64,000 nucleotides of DNA from NCBI GenBank assembly GCA_963817945.1, contig CAWFQH010000004.1, positions 124,001 to 188,000 on the forward strand, in the 5' to 3' direction. A model generated the notes under the pieces. It worked only from the letters and a program-made list of their open reading frames with translations, ran no database searches and was not told the origin of the DNA. This DNA comes from VRUE01 sp963817945. GTDB taxonomy: Bacteria; Actinomycetota; Thermoleophilia; Solirubrobacterales; 70-9. A program made the position numbers and the translations under genes. Below are positions 10,451 to 17,840 of this stretch, piece by piece (the first letter of the stretch is position 1; every line of letters begins with the position of its first letter).

Positions 10451-11053
10451 ATGAGCGAAGCGGGCGGGTGGAAAGGGTGGCGCGTGTGGTGGGCGAAGCG
10501 GTGCTGGTACGAGCGCAACCGTCGGCCCCTGCGCCGCTGGAGGATCGCCCGCCACGCGGCCCGCGGTGGCTTCTTCATCCGGCGACCGGTCGAGGGCGAG
10601 ATCCTCGAGGCCCTTGATGAGGGCCGCTTGCAGATTGGGGAGGGAACCTTGCTCGAGCCGGGCTGTTGGCTGACCCTCGCGCCTGCAGGGCGGATCTCGA
10701 TCGGCGAGGGTTGCTTCCTCAACCGCAACACCATGCTCGCCGCCCACGAGTCGATCGAGATCGGCGATCACGTCATGTTCGCCAACGGCTGCTTCGTCGG
10801 CGACGCCGATCACCGCTTCGACGATCCCGACACGCCGATTACCTGGCAGGGCTTCACCAGCAAGGGCCCGGTGCGGATCGGCTCCAACTGCTGGTTCGGG
10901 GTCAACTGCGTGGTGACGAGCGGCGTCACGATCGGCGAGCGCTGCGTGATCGGCTCCAACTCCGTGGTCACCAGCGACCTGCCGCCAGGCACGATCGCCG
11001 CCGGCGCGCCTGCCCGGGTCCTGAAGCAAATCGAGTTCTCGCAGCCCAGCTAG
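10451..11053 (+). CDS. Left-handed beta-helix acyltransferase (maltose/galactoside O-acetyltransferase-like)
   Basis: A 200-residue protein with hexapeptide repeats (IGEGTLLEPG, ISIGEGCFLNRN, IEIGDHVMFANGC, VRIGSNCWFGVNCVV, VTIGERCVIGSNSVV) typical of the trimeric LbH acyltransferases. The conserved catalytic His region is DADHRFDDPD, and the closing motif is PPGTIAAGAPARVLK. It probably moves an acetyl group from acetyl-CoA to a sugar or glycolipid hydroxyl. The basic, Trp-rich first 40 residues (WKGWRVWWAKRCWYERNRR) are unusual and may touch the membrane. It is divergent from the ROK kinase; the ATG at 10451 is chosen because the intervening 43 bp must also hold the kinase start. Confidence 0.85.
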   Translation: MSEAGGWKGWRVWWAKRCWYERNRRPLRRWRIARHAARGGFFIRRPVEGEILEALDEGRLQIGEGTLLEPGCWLTLAPAGRISIGEGCFLNRNTMLAAHESIEIGDHVMFANGCFVGDADHRFDDPDTPITWQGFTSKGPVRIGSNCWFGVNCVVTSGVTIGERCVIGSNSVVTSDLPPGTIAAGAPARVLKQIEFSQPS

Positions 11054-11086
11054 TGCAGATGTCACGGAAGCGTTAACGGGCCTGCC

Positions 11087-11092
11087 TATAAT
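11087..11092 (+). promoter_or_regulatory. Consensus -10 box (TATAAT) before panC
   Basis: A perfect TATAAT lies 12 nt before the GTG at 11105. No clear TTGACA -35 is visible at the right distance. The transcript leader would be at most a few nucleotides from this GTG, or about 30 nt from the alternative ATG at 11129. Confidence 0.55.
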
Positions 11093-11104
11093 CGAGCCGA
11101 GGCC

Positions 11105-12073
11105 GTGACCCCAAGGGCATGGACCCCGATGAGCTCCGCGACGACCATTCCCGCACCCGCAGAAACCCGCGTGGCCGTGCTCCGCGCCAAGACCGCGCTG
11201 CGCGAAGCCCTCGCCGATGAGCGCCGCGCCGGCCGTTCGATTGGCCTGGTCCCGACGATGGGCTACCTGCACGAGGGGCACCTCTCGCTGTTGCGCGCCG
11301 CCCGCGCCGAGTGCGACGTCGTCGTCATGAGCCTCTTCGTCAACCCGACCCAGTTCGGCCCCGGCGAGGACTTCGAGCGCTATCCGCGCGATGAGTGGCG
11401 CGACGTCGAGCTCGCCGCAGTGGCGGGGGTCGACCTGATCTGGGCGCCGCCGGTCGAGGAGGTTTATCCCGACGGGTTCGCGACCGCGGTCGAGGTCGGT
11501 CCGCTTGCCGAAGTCCTCTGCGGTGATCCGGCACGCCGCGGGCCGGAGCACTTCCGCGGCGTCGCCACCGTCGTCGCCAAGCTCTTCAACGCGGTCCAGC
11601 CCGTCGTCGCCTACTTCGGCCAGAAGGACGCCCAGCAGGTGGCGGTGATCCGCCGCATGGTCCGCGACCTCGACTTTCCGGTCCGGATCGAGGCGCTGCC
11701 GATCGTGCGCGAGCCCGACGGCCTGGCGATGAGCTCGCGCAACGCATACCTGGCGCCGGCCGACCGCGAACGGGCGACGGCGCTCTGGCGGGTGCTGCGC
11801 ATCGTCGAGCGCGAGGCGCTCCGCGGCTCGTTGGCCGCGGGCCTGAAAGCGGGCCGGCGCGAGCTGGAGGCGGCCGGGATCGAGCCCGAGTATCTAGAGG
11901 CGCGCGACCCCGAGGAGCTGACCCCGGTCGCCGAGCTGGACGACCGTCCCGTCCTCGTCGCCGTCGCCGCCCGCGTCGGCGATGCCCGACTGATCGACAA
12001 CTTGACCATCCGGCCCGCCGGCCGGAGCGAAGACATCGACCCCGGCAACGGCGAGAGAGAGGCGCAACCCTGA
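11105..12073 (+). CDS. panC: Pantothenate synthetase
   Basis: PanC joins pantoate and beta-alanine with ATP to give pantothenate, the precursor of CoA. The 322-residue protein has the nucleotidyl-transferase motif MGYLHEGHLSLL (HxGH), the pantoate-binding FVNPTQFGPGEDFERYPR, YFGQKDAQQ and the KMSKS-like MSSRNAYL. It starts at GTG 11105, or possibly at ATG 11129 (MSSATTIP), since the first eight residues are not conserved. It is the first gene of panC-panD-panB, which are coupled by overlapping stop and start codons, so the three steps to pantothenate are made together. Confidence 0.97.
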   Translation: MTPRAWTPMSSATTIPAPAETRVAVLRAKTALREALADERRAGRSIGLVPTMGYLHEGHLSLLRAARAECDVVVMSLFVNPTQFGPGEDFERYPRDEWRDVELAAVAGVDLIWAPPVEEVYPDGFATAVEVGPLAEVLCGDPARRGPEHFRGVATVVAKLFNAVQPVVAYFGQKDAQQVAVIRRMVRDLDFPVRIEALPIVREPDGLAMSSRNAYLAPADRERATALWRVLRIVEREALRGSLAAGLKAGRRELEAAGIEPEYLEARDPEELTPVAELDDRPVLVAVAARVGDARLIDNLTIRPAGRSEDIDPGNGEREAQP

Positions 12074-12474
12074 TGCAGAGGCAGATGCTGAAGTCCAAGA
12101 TCCACCGCGCGACGGTCACCGACTGCGACGTCGACTACATCGGCAGCATCACGATCGACACCGAGCTGATGGCAAGCGCGGACCTGATCACCAACGAGCA
12201 GGTCCATGTCTGGGACATCGACAACGGCGCCCGCTTCGTCACCTACGTGATCGACGGCGAGCCCGGCTCCGGAACGATGCAGGTCAATGGCGCCGCGGCC
12301 CACCTGACGCAGCCGGGGCACAAGATCATCGTCGCCTCCTTCGGCGCCTACGACGAGCGCGACCTCGAGTCCTACTCGCCGGTGGTCGTCCACGTCGGGG
12401 AGGACAACGGGATCGTCGCGGTCGACAGCCACCCGGAGGTGCTGCTCGCCGGTGAGCCCGGAGTGGCGTCATGA
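12073..12474 (+). CDS. panD: Aspartate 1-decarboxylase proenzyme
   Basis: PanD converts L-aspartate to beta-alanine for PanC. The 133-residue proenzyme carries the self-cleavage Gly-Ser in DVDYIGSITID; the Ser becomes the pyruvoyl cofactor. Other conserved parts are the N-terminal MLKSKIHRATVT, the active-site EQVHVWDIDNGARF with Tyr in TYVIDGE, and NGAAAHL. Its ATG overlaps the panC stop (TGATG at 12071) and its stop overlaps the panB start (ATGA at 12471), so translation is coupled along the operon. The length is normal for the family (about 126-140). Confidence 0.97.
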   Translation: MQRQMLKSKIHRATVTDCDVDYIGSITIDTELMASADLITNEQVHVWDIDNGARFVTYVIDGEPGSGTMQVNGAAAHLTQPGHKIIVASFGAYDERDLESYSPVVVHVGEDNGIVAVDSHPEVLLAGEPGVAS

Positions 12475-13406
12475 GCAGCGGCGGCCGCTCCCATACCGCA
12501 CCGCCGCCCTCGGATCGCCAGCCCGTCACGCTTCCCCGCTTGGCCGAGATGAAGGCCGCCGGCGAGCCGATCGTGATGGTCACCGCCTACGACTACCCCT
12601 CGGCTTCGGTCGCGGAGGAGGCGGGCGTCGACATCGTCCTCGTCGGCGATTCGGCGGCGATGGTCGTACTCGGCTACCCGGGTACCGAGTCGGTCTCGAT
12701 GGAGGAGATGATCGTGCTCGGCAAAGCCGTGCGCCGCGGCCTGAAGACGCCGTTGATGGTTGGCGACATGCCGATGGGCAGCTACGAGGCGAGCAACGAG
12801 CTCGCGGTCCAGAACGCGCAGCGCCTGGTCAAGGAGACCGGCTGCCAGGTCGTCAAGCTGGAGGCGGGGGGGATCTCGGTCGAGCGGGCGCGAGCGATCG
12901 TCCGCTCCGGCATCCCGGTGATGGGCCACGTCGGCCTCACGCCCCAGACCGCGACGGCGCTGGGCGGCTACAAAGCGCAGGGCAAGACCGCCAGCAGCGC
13001 GATCAAGCTCTGCGAGGACGCCCTGGCGCTGCAGGCGGTCGGCTGTTTCGCGATCGTCTTCGAGGCGGTTCCGGCGGCGATCGCCGAGGCGATCGCCGAG
13101 AAGCTCGAGGTGCCGACGATCGGTATCGGCGCCGGCCCCGCCACCTCGGGTCAGGTGCTCGTCTACCACGATCTGCTCGGCATCACCACGGGCCGCATGG
13201 CGAAATTCGTCAAGCGCTACGCCAACGTCCACGAGACAATGGTCGAGGCGGTGCGGCGCTACGGCGATGAGGTCCGCTCACGCCACTTCCCCGAACCGGA
13301 CCACGTCTACGGAGTAGAGCCCGCCGAGCTGGCCGAGTTCCGCCGATACCTCGACCAGGAGAGCCTCGCCTCGCCGAAGAGCTGGGACTGGGAGCCGCTT
13401 CCCTGA
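12471..13406 (+). CDS. panB: 3-methyl-2-oxobutanoate hydroxymethyltransferase (ketopantoate synthase)
   Basis: PanB adds a hydroxymethyl group from 5,10-methylene-THF to alpha-ketoisovalerate. The 311-residue TIM-barrel protein shows MVTAYDYPSASVAEEAG, the metal-binding VGDSAAMVVLGY, LMVGDMPMGSY, VKLEAGG, MGHVGLTPQ and the catalytic Glu region IVFEAVP, then IGIGAGPATSGQVLVYHDLLG. The first 20 residues are an unconserved extension. It is the last gene of the pan operon; the hairpin at 13421 follows 14 bp after the stop and is a good candidate terminator. panE is not in the window. Confidence 0.97.
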   Translation: MSSGGRSHTAPPPSDRQPVTLPRLAEMKAAGEPIVMVTAYDYPSASVAEEAGVDIVLVGDSAAMVVLGYPGTESVSMEEMIVLGKAVRRGLKTPLMVGDMPMGSYEASNELAVQNAQRLVKETGCQVVKLEAGGISVERARAIVRSGIPVMGHVGLTPQTATALGGYKAQGKTASSAIKLCEDALALQAVGCFAIVFEAVPAAIAEAIAEKLEVPTIGIGAGPATSGQVLVYHDLLGITTGRMAKFVKRYANVHETMVEAVRRYGDEVRSRHFPEPDHVYGVEPAELAEFRRYLDQESLASPKSWDWEPLP

Positions 13407-13420
13407 GAGCTGTCCCCTGC

Positions 13421-13467
13421 CCGCCTGGCGCCTTTTGCCGCTATAGGACTTAAAAGGCGCCAGGCGG
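13421..13467. terminator. Perfect 16-bp inverted repeat after panB
   Basis: CCGCCTGGCGCCTTTT (13421-13436), a 15-nt loop, then AAAAGGCGCCAGGCGG (13452-13467). The stem is GC-rich and its loop-side end is A/T, so each strand's T-run lies inside the loop side rather than after the stem, which is atypical for an intrinsic terminator. It lies between panB and the FmdB-like gene and probably separates the two transcription units. Confidence 0.6.
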
Positions 13468-13472
13468 CGGAA

Positions 13473-13478
13473 TACCAT
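13473..13478 (+). promoter_or_regulatory. -10-like box before the FmdB-like gene
   Basis: TACCAT ends 9 nt before the GTG at 13488, just outside the right arm of the inverted repeat. This fits a leaderless start. Confidence 0.4.
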
Positions 13479-13487
13479 CCCGTCGAC

Positions 13488-13694
13488 GTGCCGATCTACG
13501 AATTCGAGTGCGAAGGGTGCGGGGAGTGGTTCGAGGAGCTGATCGCCGCAGGCGCAAAGGTCGCCTGTCCGACCTGTGGAGCGGGTGAAGTCCGGCGCCT
13601 CTTCTCTCCGGTCTCGCCGCCGGGCCGCCAGCCGCGGGGCGCTCGCGTCAGGTCCGACGAAGCCAAGCGCCGGGAGCGGGAGGCGGCACGTTGA
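13488..13694 (+). CDS. FmdB-type zinc-ribbon protein
   Basis: A 68-residue protein starting MPIYEFECEGCGEWFEEL, the standard FmdB/CxxC_CXXC_SSSS opening, with a second pair CPTCGAGEVRR. The two CxxC pairs should form a zinc ribbon. Members are often annotated as regulatory proteins, but their biochemical role is not established. The C-terminus is basic (RSDEAKRREREAAR). Its TGA overlaps the TTG start of the glycosylase gene, so the two are translationally coupled; nucleic-acid binding is a reasonable but unproven role. Confidence 0.88.
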   Translation: MPIYEFECEGCGEWFEELIAAGAKVACPTCGAGEVRRLFSPVSPPGRQPRGARVRSDEAKRREREAAR

Positions 13695-14371
13695 ACGCAT
13701 CGACGGAGGAGCGGCGCGAGGCGCTGGTCGAGCTTTTCCACCAGGTCCAGGACTGCACCCGCTGCCCCCTACACGAGACGCGCAGCAAAACCGTCTTCGG
13801 CGCCGGCGACGCCGACGCCGACGTGATGTTCGTCGGCGAGGCGCCGGGCGCCGAAGAGGACCGTCAGGGGCTGCCGTTCGTCGGCCGCGCCGGCCAGCTC
13901 TTGAACCAGCTCTTGGAAGAGATCGGCATGTCGCGCGAGGAGGTCTTCATCGCCAACGTGTTGAAGAGTCGACCGCCCGGCAATCGAGATCCACAGCCAC
14001 TCGAGATCGAGGCCTGCCGCCCCTACCTCTTCGAGCAGATCCGCCTGATCGAGCCGCTGGTGATCTGCACGCTGGGCAACTTCGCGACGAAGCTGCTGAG
14101 CGGCAACCCCGCCGGGATCACCCGTGTGCGCGGGACGCCGCAGGTGCACGAGCTGGGTAGCCGCACGGTCTTCCTTCTGCCCCTCTTCCACCCGGCGGCG
14201 GCGCTGCGAACGCCGGCGATGAAGGAGACGCTGCGTTCAGACCTGGCGCTTCTGCCCGACCTGATCTCCGGCCCGGCGCCGGCGGAGCCCGAGCGAGAGG
14301 AGCAGATCGAGGAGGCGCCGGTGCCGGGTCCACCGCAGCCCGCCGACGACCAGCTCGACCTGTTCGGTTGA
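13691..14371 (+). CDS. Uracil-DNA glycosylase, family 4 (Fe-S)
   Basis: Family 4 UDGs remove uracil from DNA produced by cytosine deamination. The 226-residue protein has CTRCPLHETR and the later Cys residues (EACRPYLFEQI, VICTLGN) that bind a 4Fe-4S cluster, the active-site motif GEAPGAEEDRQGLPFVGRAG and the second motif LPLFHPAAALR with the conserved His. The last 40 residues are Pro/Glu-rich and end in QLDLFG, resembling a beta-clamp-binding peptide (QLxLF); this is my inference. It starts at TTG 13691, overlapping the FmdB-like stop, and overlaps tsaE by 4 bp. Confidence 0.93.
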   Translation: MNASTEERREALVELFHQVQDCTRCPLHETRSKTVFGAGDADADVMFVGEAPGAEEDRQGLPFVGRAGQLLNQLLEEIGMSREEVFIANVLKSRPPGNRDPQPLEIEACRPYLFEQIRLIEPLVICTLGNFATKLLSGNPAGITRVRGTPQVHELGSRTVFLLPLFHPAAALRTPAMKETLRSDLALLPDLISGPAPAEPEREEQIEEAPVPGPPQPADDQLDLFG

Positions 14372-14808
14372 ACGTCCCTGAACAAGTGGAGACGTCCTCG
14401 GCGGCCGAGACCGAAGCGGTCGGCGCCCGGCTCGCGGCTGACCTGCGGCCAGGCGAGGTCGTCGTCGTCAGCGGCGAGGTTGGAGCGGGCAAGACGACCC
14501 TGATCCGCGGCGCCTGTCGAGCGCTCGGGGTTGAGGGCCCGGTCACCTCGCCGACCTTCACGATTGGTCAGCGCTACAGCGGCAGGCACCCGATCGCCCA
14601 TCTCGACCTCTACCGGCTCGGTGGCCTCGAGGAGGAGGAACCGGCCCTGCTCGGCGACTACCTCGATGCCGACTCGATCGGGTTCGTCGAGTGGCCGGCG
14701 GTTGCCGAGCTGGAGCTGATCGGGCGCAAAGCGTTGGAGGTGCGGCTCAGCCACGCTGGCGGCGATCTGCGACAAGTCGAAATCCGGGCCGCATCGCCCC
14801 GCAAATAG
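14368..14808 (+). CDS. tsaE: TsaE, ATPase of tRNA t6A synthesis
   Basis: TsaE is the P-loop ATPase that resets the TsaB-TsaD complex making N6-threonylcarbamoyladenosine at tRNA position 37. The 146-residue protein has the family's Walker A GEVGAGKTTL, SPTFTIGQRY and HLDLYRLGG, followed by the FVEWP motif. It starts at TTG 14368, overlapping the UDG stop. tsaB, rimI and tsaD follow on the same strand, but here a secreted-protein gene with its own ribosome binding site sits between tsaE and tsaB. Confidence 0.95.
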   Translation: MNVPEQVETSSAAETEAVGARLAADLRPGEVVVVSGEVGAGKTTLIRGACRALGVEGPVTSPTFTIGQRYSGRHPIAHLDLYRLGGLEEEEPALLGDYLDADSIGFVEWPAVAELELIGRKALEVRLSHAGGDLRQVEIRAASPRK

Positions 14809-14874
14809 GCGTGTTTTGGATCATTGCTGTGTAGCATCGCCTGCGAACCCCGGACCCAAGGAGGAAGCGCCGAA

Positions 14875-15249
14875 ATGAGAGCAGCGAAGAGGCTTGCGGC
14901 CGTTGGCTTGTTGGCCGCGCTTTTCGGAAGTGCGACGCCCGCCTCGGCGCAGGGGGCCGCTTTCCGGCATTACGTTGCCTGCGGCATCTCTCAAAATGCA
15001 AAACCGGCGCACGTCTGTCAGAAGGCGCGCAAAAAGGGCGCCTTCTTCCGCAGCAACAATGGCGACGTCTTCTACACCGTATGCGTCCGCTTCCCGACCG
15101 GCAAAAACCTCTGCGCGCCCGAGCAGGAAGCGGTGCAGGGGACGCTCTACGTGAACAAGATCACGACCAACATTCCCGGCGAACACAAAGTCACCTGGTT
15201 CGTGAAAGGCAAACGCGTCGGGCTCTTCAAATTCCTCGTCCCGGGCTGA
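14875..15249 (+). CDS. Small secreted protein, unknown function
   Basis: A 124-residue protein with a clear Sec signal peptide (MRAAKRLAAVGLLAALFG through ATPASAQG, cleavage likely after ASA). The mature part has four Cys (VACGIS, HVCQKA, TVCVRF, NLCAPE) and then a beta-rich end (GEHKVTWFVKGKRVGLFKFLV). I know no family. The even Cys number suggests two disulfides outside the cell. AAGGAGG at 14858-14864, 10 nt before the ATG, fixes the start. It lies inside the tsaE-tsaB-rimI-tsaD block, yet its strong SD and export signal suggest an insertion rather than a t6A role. Its stop is 4 nt before the proposed tsaB CTG start. Confidence 0.82.
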   Translation: MRAAKRLAAVGLLAALFGSATPASAQGAAFRHYVACGISQNAKPAHVCQKARKKGAFFRSNNGDVFYTVCVRFPTGKNLCAPEQEAVQGTLYVNKITTNIPGEHKVTWFVKGKRVGLFKFLVPG

Positions 15250-15253
15250 GAGC

Positions 15254-15958
15254 CTGGCGCTGATCGGCCTCGATACCGCGACCGAGGACACCGCGGTCTG
15301 CGCTTGGCGCGACGGCGAGGTTCTCTTCGAGTCGCTGCTCGGACTCTCCGAGCAGGGCAGCCCGCTGCACTCGACTGCGCTGCTCGGCGAGGTCGAGCGC
15401 GCAGCGGACGCCGCCGGGGGCTGGGGTTCAGTCGATGGGCTGGCGGTCGGCCTCGGTCCCGGCTCGTTCACCGGCCTGCGGGTCGGGATCGCCACCGCTC
15501 GCGCCCTCGGCTTGAGTCGCGCCCTGCCCGTGAAGGGCGTCTGCACGCTCGACGCGCTCGGGCTGGCGCTCGCCGAGTCGGCTGGTGGCTCACCGCGGTT
15601 GGCGGTCATCGACGCCCGCCGCGGTGAGGTCTTCGCCGCGCTCTACTCGCCTGCCGGAGAGCGGCTCTGGGAGCCGCAGGTCCACCCGCCCGAGGAGCTG
15701 GCGGTGCGCCTCGAGAAGCTCGACGCTCCTCCGCTGGCCGCCGGCTCGGGCGCGGTACGATTTCGTCCACAGTTGGCAAGCCGGGGCGTCGAGGTGCCGG
15801 AAGATTCCGACCCGGTGCACCGAGTCGCCGCACGGCACATCTGCGCGTTGGCGTCCGGTCCGGCCGGTGAGGGCCCGGTCCCCGTCGCCCCGATCTACAT
15901 TCGCCCTCCCGATGCGGAACGGTGGCGTGAGCGAGACTCTCTACAAAGACAAGCGTGA
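15254..15958 (+). CDS. tsaB: TsaB, t6A synthesis protein (apparent CTG start)
   Basis: TsaB is the scaffold partner of TsaD in t6A formation. The frame encodes the complete ASKHA-like N-terminus: LIGLDTATEDTAVCAW, then the hallmark GLGPGSFTGLRVGIATARAL and LAVIDARRGEVFAALY. There is no ATG, GTG or TTG in this frame between the upstream stop at 15203 and a TTG at 15512, which would delete a third of the protein. Family alignment wants the start 1-3 residues before LIGLD, which is the CTG at 15254 (or 15260). The CTG lies 4 nt after the TGA of the preceding gene, so re-initiation is plausible. It overlaps rimI. Confidence 0.88.
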   Translation: MALIGLDTATEDTAVCAWRDGEVLFESLLGLSEQGSPLHSTALLGEVERAADAAGGWGSVDGLAVGLGPGSFTGLRVGIATARALGLSRALPVKGVCTLDALGLALAESAGGSPRLAVIDARRGEVFAALYSPAGERLWEPQVHPPEELAVRLEKLDAPPLAAGSGAVRFRPQLASRGVEVPEDSDPVHRVAARHICALASGPAGEGPVPVAPIYIRPPDAERWRERDSLQRQA

Positions 15959-16391
15959 GTTGGACGTCGAGGTAAGGCGGCTCGCTTACAGCGACCTGCC
16001 CGCCGTGATCTCGATCGAGCGACGCTCCTTTCCGGCGCCCTGGTCGCTTGCGATGTTCGTGCTCGAGCTCTCCAAGCCCTCGGGCGTCTGCCTCGCCGCC
16101 GTTGCGAACGGGGAGCTACTCGGCTACCTGGTCTGCTCCCGCTACGACCGCGTCTGGCACCTGATGAACGTCGCGGTGGCGCCCGACCGCCGGCGCCGGG
16201 GGGTAGCTCGCCGCCTGATCTCACAGCTGATCGAGGAGGGTGGCGCAAAACTGCCGTTCACGCTCGAGGTGCGCGTCTCCAACGGCGAGGCGATCGCGAT
16301 GTACGAGAGCCTCGGGTTCCGCTCGGCCGGCGTCCGTCCTCGCTATTACCAGGACAACGGCGAGGATGCCCTGATCATGTGGCTGGATTAG
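15912..16391 (+). CDS. rimI: RimI-type N-acetyltransferase
   Basis: A GNAT-fold enzyme of 159 residues. RimI acetylates the N-terminal Ala of ribosomal protein S18 in E. coli and relatives act on other N-termini. The motifs are VEVRRLAYSDLPAVISIERRSF, WSLAMFVLEL, the acetyl-CoA loop VAPDRRRRGVARRLI (RxxGxA) and LEVRVSNGEAIAMYESLGF with the catalytic Tyr region RPRYYQDNGEDALIM. The start is either ATG 15912 or GTG 15927; both overlap tsaB, showing coupling. Its place between tsaB and tsaD is the common arrangement in actinobacteria. Confidence 0.92.
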   Translation: MRNGGVSETLYKDKRELDVEVRRLAYSDLPAVISIERRSFPAPWSLAMFVLELSKPSGVCLAAVANGELLGYLVCSRYDRVWHLMNVAVAPDRRRRGVARRLISQLIEEGGAKLPFTLEVRVSNGEAIAMYESLGFRSAGVRPRYYQDNGEDALIMWLD

Positions 16392-16441
16392 GTGCAAACA
16401 CCCGCCCGCGGCGGACGCGGGAGAAGTGAGCAAGATCGCCG

Positions 16442-17494
16442 GTGATCATGAGTGCGAATGAACGAGAGCAGAGCACGCGGGCGGAATTAATTTTGGCGAT
16501 CGAGACCTCCTGCGACGACACCTGCGCGGCGGTCGTCGACGGAGCGCGCATCCTCTCCAGCGTCATCTCCTCGCAGGCGGCCGCGCACGAGCAGTTCGGT
16601 GGCGTTGTGCCAGAGGTCGCCTCGCGTCACCACCTCGAGTTGACCACGCCGGTGGTCGAGGCGGCGCTCGCCGAGGCCAGCGTCACCCTGGACGACGTCG
16701 AGGCGGTAGCGGTGACCAGCGGCCCTGGCTTGATCGGCGCGCTCTTGGTCGGGCTCAGCAGCGCCAAGGCGATCGCGGCGCCGCGCCGGCTGCCGCTGAT
16801 TCCGGTCGACCACCTGCAGGGCCACATCGCCGCCAACTTCCTCGAGCCGGATCCGCTCGACCCGCCCTTCCTCTGTCTGGTCGCGAGTGGGGGCCACACC
16901 CTGCTGGCGGCGGTGCGCGACCGTGCGGGCCACGAGGTGCTGGGGCAGACGCTCGACGATGCGGCCGGGGAGGCCTTCGACAAGGTCGCACGATTGCTCG
17001 GGCTGGGGTACCCCGGCGGTCCAGCCCTGCAGCGGCTGGCCGAGGACGGCGATCCGGCGGCATTCGAGCTGCCGGTCGCGATGAGCCGCGACCCCGGGCT
17101 CGACTTCAGCTTCAGCGGCCTGAAGACGGCGCTCGTCTACCTCTGCCGCGACCTTGGCGAGAAGGGCGTGGCCGAGCGCCGCGCCGACCTGGCGGCGAGC
17201 TTCCAGGCGGCGGCCGTCGGGCAGCTGACCGCGAAACTGAAGCGGGCGCTGAAGAAGGACGAGTGGGGGGCCGTGGCGCTGGGCGGTGGCGTTGCCGCAA
17301 ACGGGCCGCTGCGCGAGGCGGTGGCGGCGCTCTGCGAGGAGCACGGGGTGCGGCTGAAGCTGGTCCCGCTCTCGCTCTGCACCGACAACGCGGCGATGAT
17401 CGGCTCCGCCGCGCGCTACGCGGAGCCCTTGGCCTACCCGGACTACCTCACCTATGACGCCTTCCCGACCCGGCGGCCGCCCGTCGCCGCGTAG
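16442..17494 (+). CDS. tsaD: TsaD, tRNA N6-threonylcarbamoyladenosine transferase
   Basis: TsaD moves the threonylcarbamoyl group from TC-AMP to A37 of ANN-decoding tRNAs. The 350-residue ASKHA-fold protein shows LAIETSCDDTCAAVV, the metal-binding HLQGHIAAN (HxxxH), VASGGHTLL, DAAGEAFDKVARLLGLGYPGGP, DFSFSGLKTAL and LGGGVAANGPLRE, plus the last metal Asp in LCTDNAAMIG. The start is GTG 16442, with an ATG two codons later as an alternative. A 50-bp gap separates it from rimI. tsaC (Sua5/YrdC) is not in the window. Confidence 0.97.
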   Translation: MIMSANEREQSTRAELILAIETSCDDTCAAVVDGARILSSVISSQAAAHEQFGGVVPEVASRHHLELTTPVVEAALAEASVTLDDVEAVAVTSGPGLIGALLVGLSSAKAIAAPRRLPLIPVDHLQGHIAANFLEPDPLDPPFLCLVASGGHTLLAAVRDRAGHEVLGQTLDDAAGEAFDKVARLLGLGYPGGPALQRLAEDGDPAAFELPVAMSRDPGLDFSFSGLKTALVYLCRDLGEKGVAERRADLAASFQAAAVGQLTAKLKRALKKDEWGAVALGGGVAANGPLREAVAALCEEHGVRLKLVPLSLCTDNAAMIGSAARYAEPLAYPDYLTYDAFPTRRPPVAA

Positions 17495-17518
17495 ACGGGC
17501 GCGGGAGCGGGCTTGGAG

Positions 17519-17773
17519 ATGCGCTTGAGTGAGATCGTCGTTTACTCGCGGCCTGGTTGCCATCTCTGCGAGGAGGCGCTGGCCGCGATCGTCGCCCTGC
17601 ACGGGGAGGGCTACCGCTTCGAACTGCACGAGGTCGACATCGAGAGCGACGAGGCGCTGCTGAAGCGGATGCTCGAGCGGATCCCGGTGGTCGAGCTGAA
17701 CGGGGTGCCGGTATCCGAGCTGGTCCTTGATCCCGCCGAGCTTCGGGCGCAGCTCGATACTGTGGGGGCGTGA
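17519..17773 (+). CDS. Glutaredoxin-like thiol protein (DUF836 type)
   Basis: An 84-residue thioredoxin-fold protein: VVYSRPGCHLCEEALAAI with a CxxC site (CHLC), HEVDIESDEALLKRM and the cis-Pro segment RIPVVELNG. This is the pattern of the short DUF836 glutaredoxin-like group, which is distinct from classical CPYC glutaredoxins. The partner is unknown. I use ATG 17519; a TTG two codons earlier is possible. It lies just upstream of the redox-sensing repressor gene rex, so a link to redox balance is suggestive only. Confidence 0.85.
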   Translation: MRLSEIVVYSRPGCHLCEEALAAIVALHGEGYRFELHEVDIESDEALLKRMLERIPVVELNGVPVSELVLDPAELRAQLDTVGA

Positions 17774-17805
17774 GCGCGGAGCGACCAAGCGTGCATCTCT
17801 GGTTC

Positions 17806-17829
17806 TTCGCGCCGGGAGCGAAGCGCGAA
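17806..17829. promoter_or_regulatory. Inverted repeat in the rex leader
   Basis: TTCGCGC (17806-17812) and GCGCGAA (17823-17829) form a dyad 12 bp upstream of the rex ATG. It does not match the TTGTGAA-N6-TTCACAA Rex operator. It could be a leader hairpin or a site for another regulator. Confidence 0.3.
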
Positions 17830-17840
17830 ATTGGTGAGAA

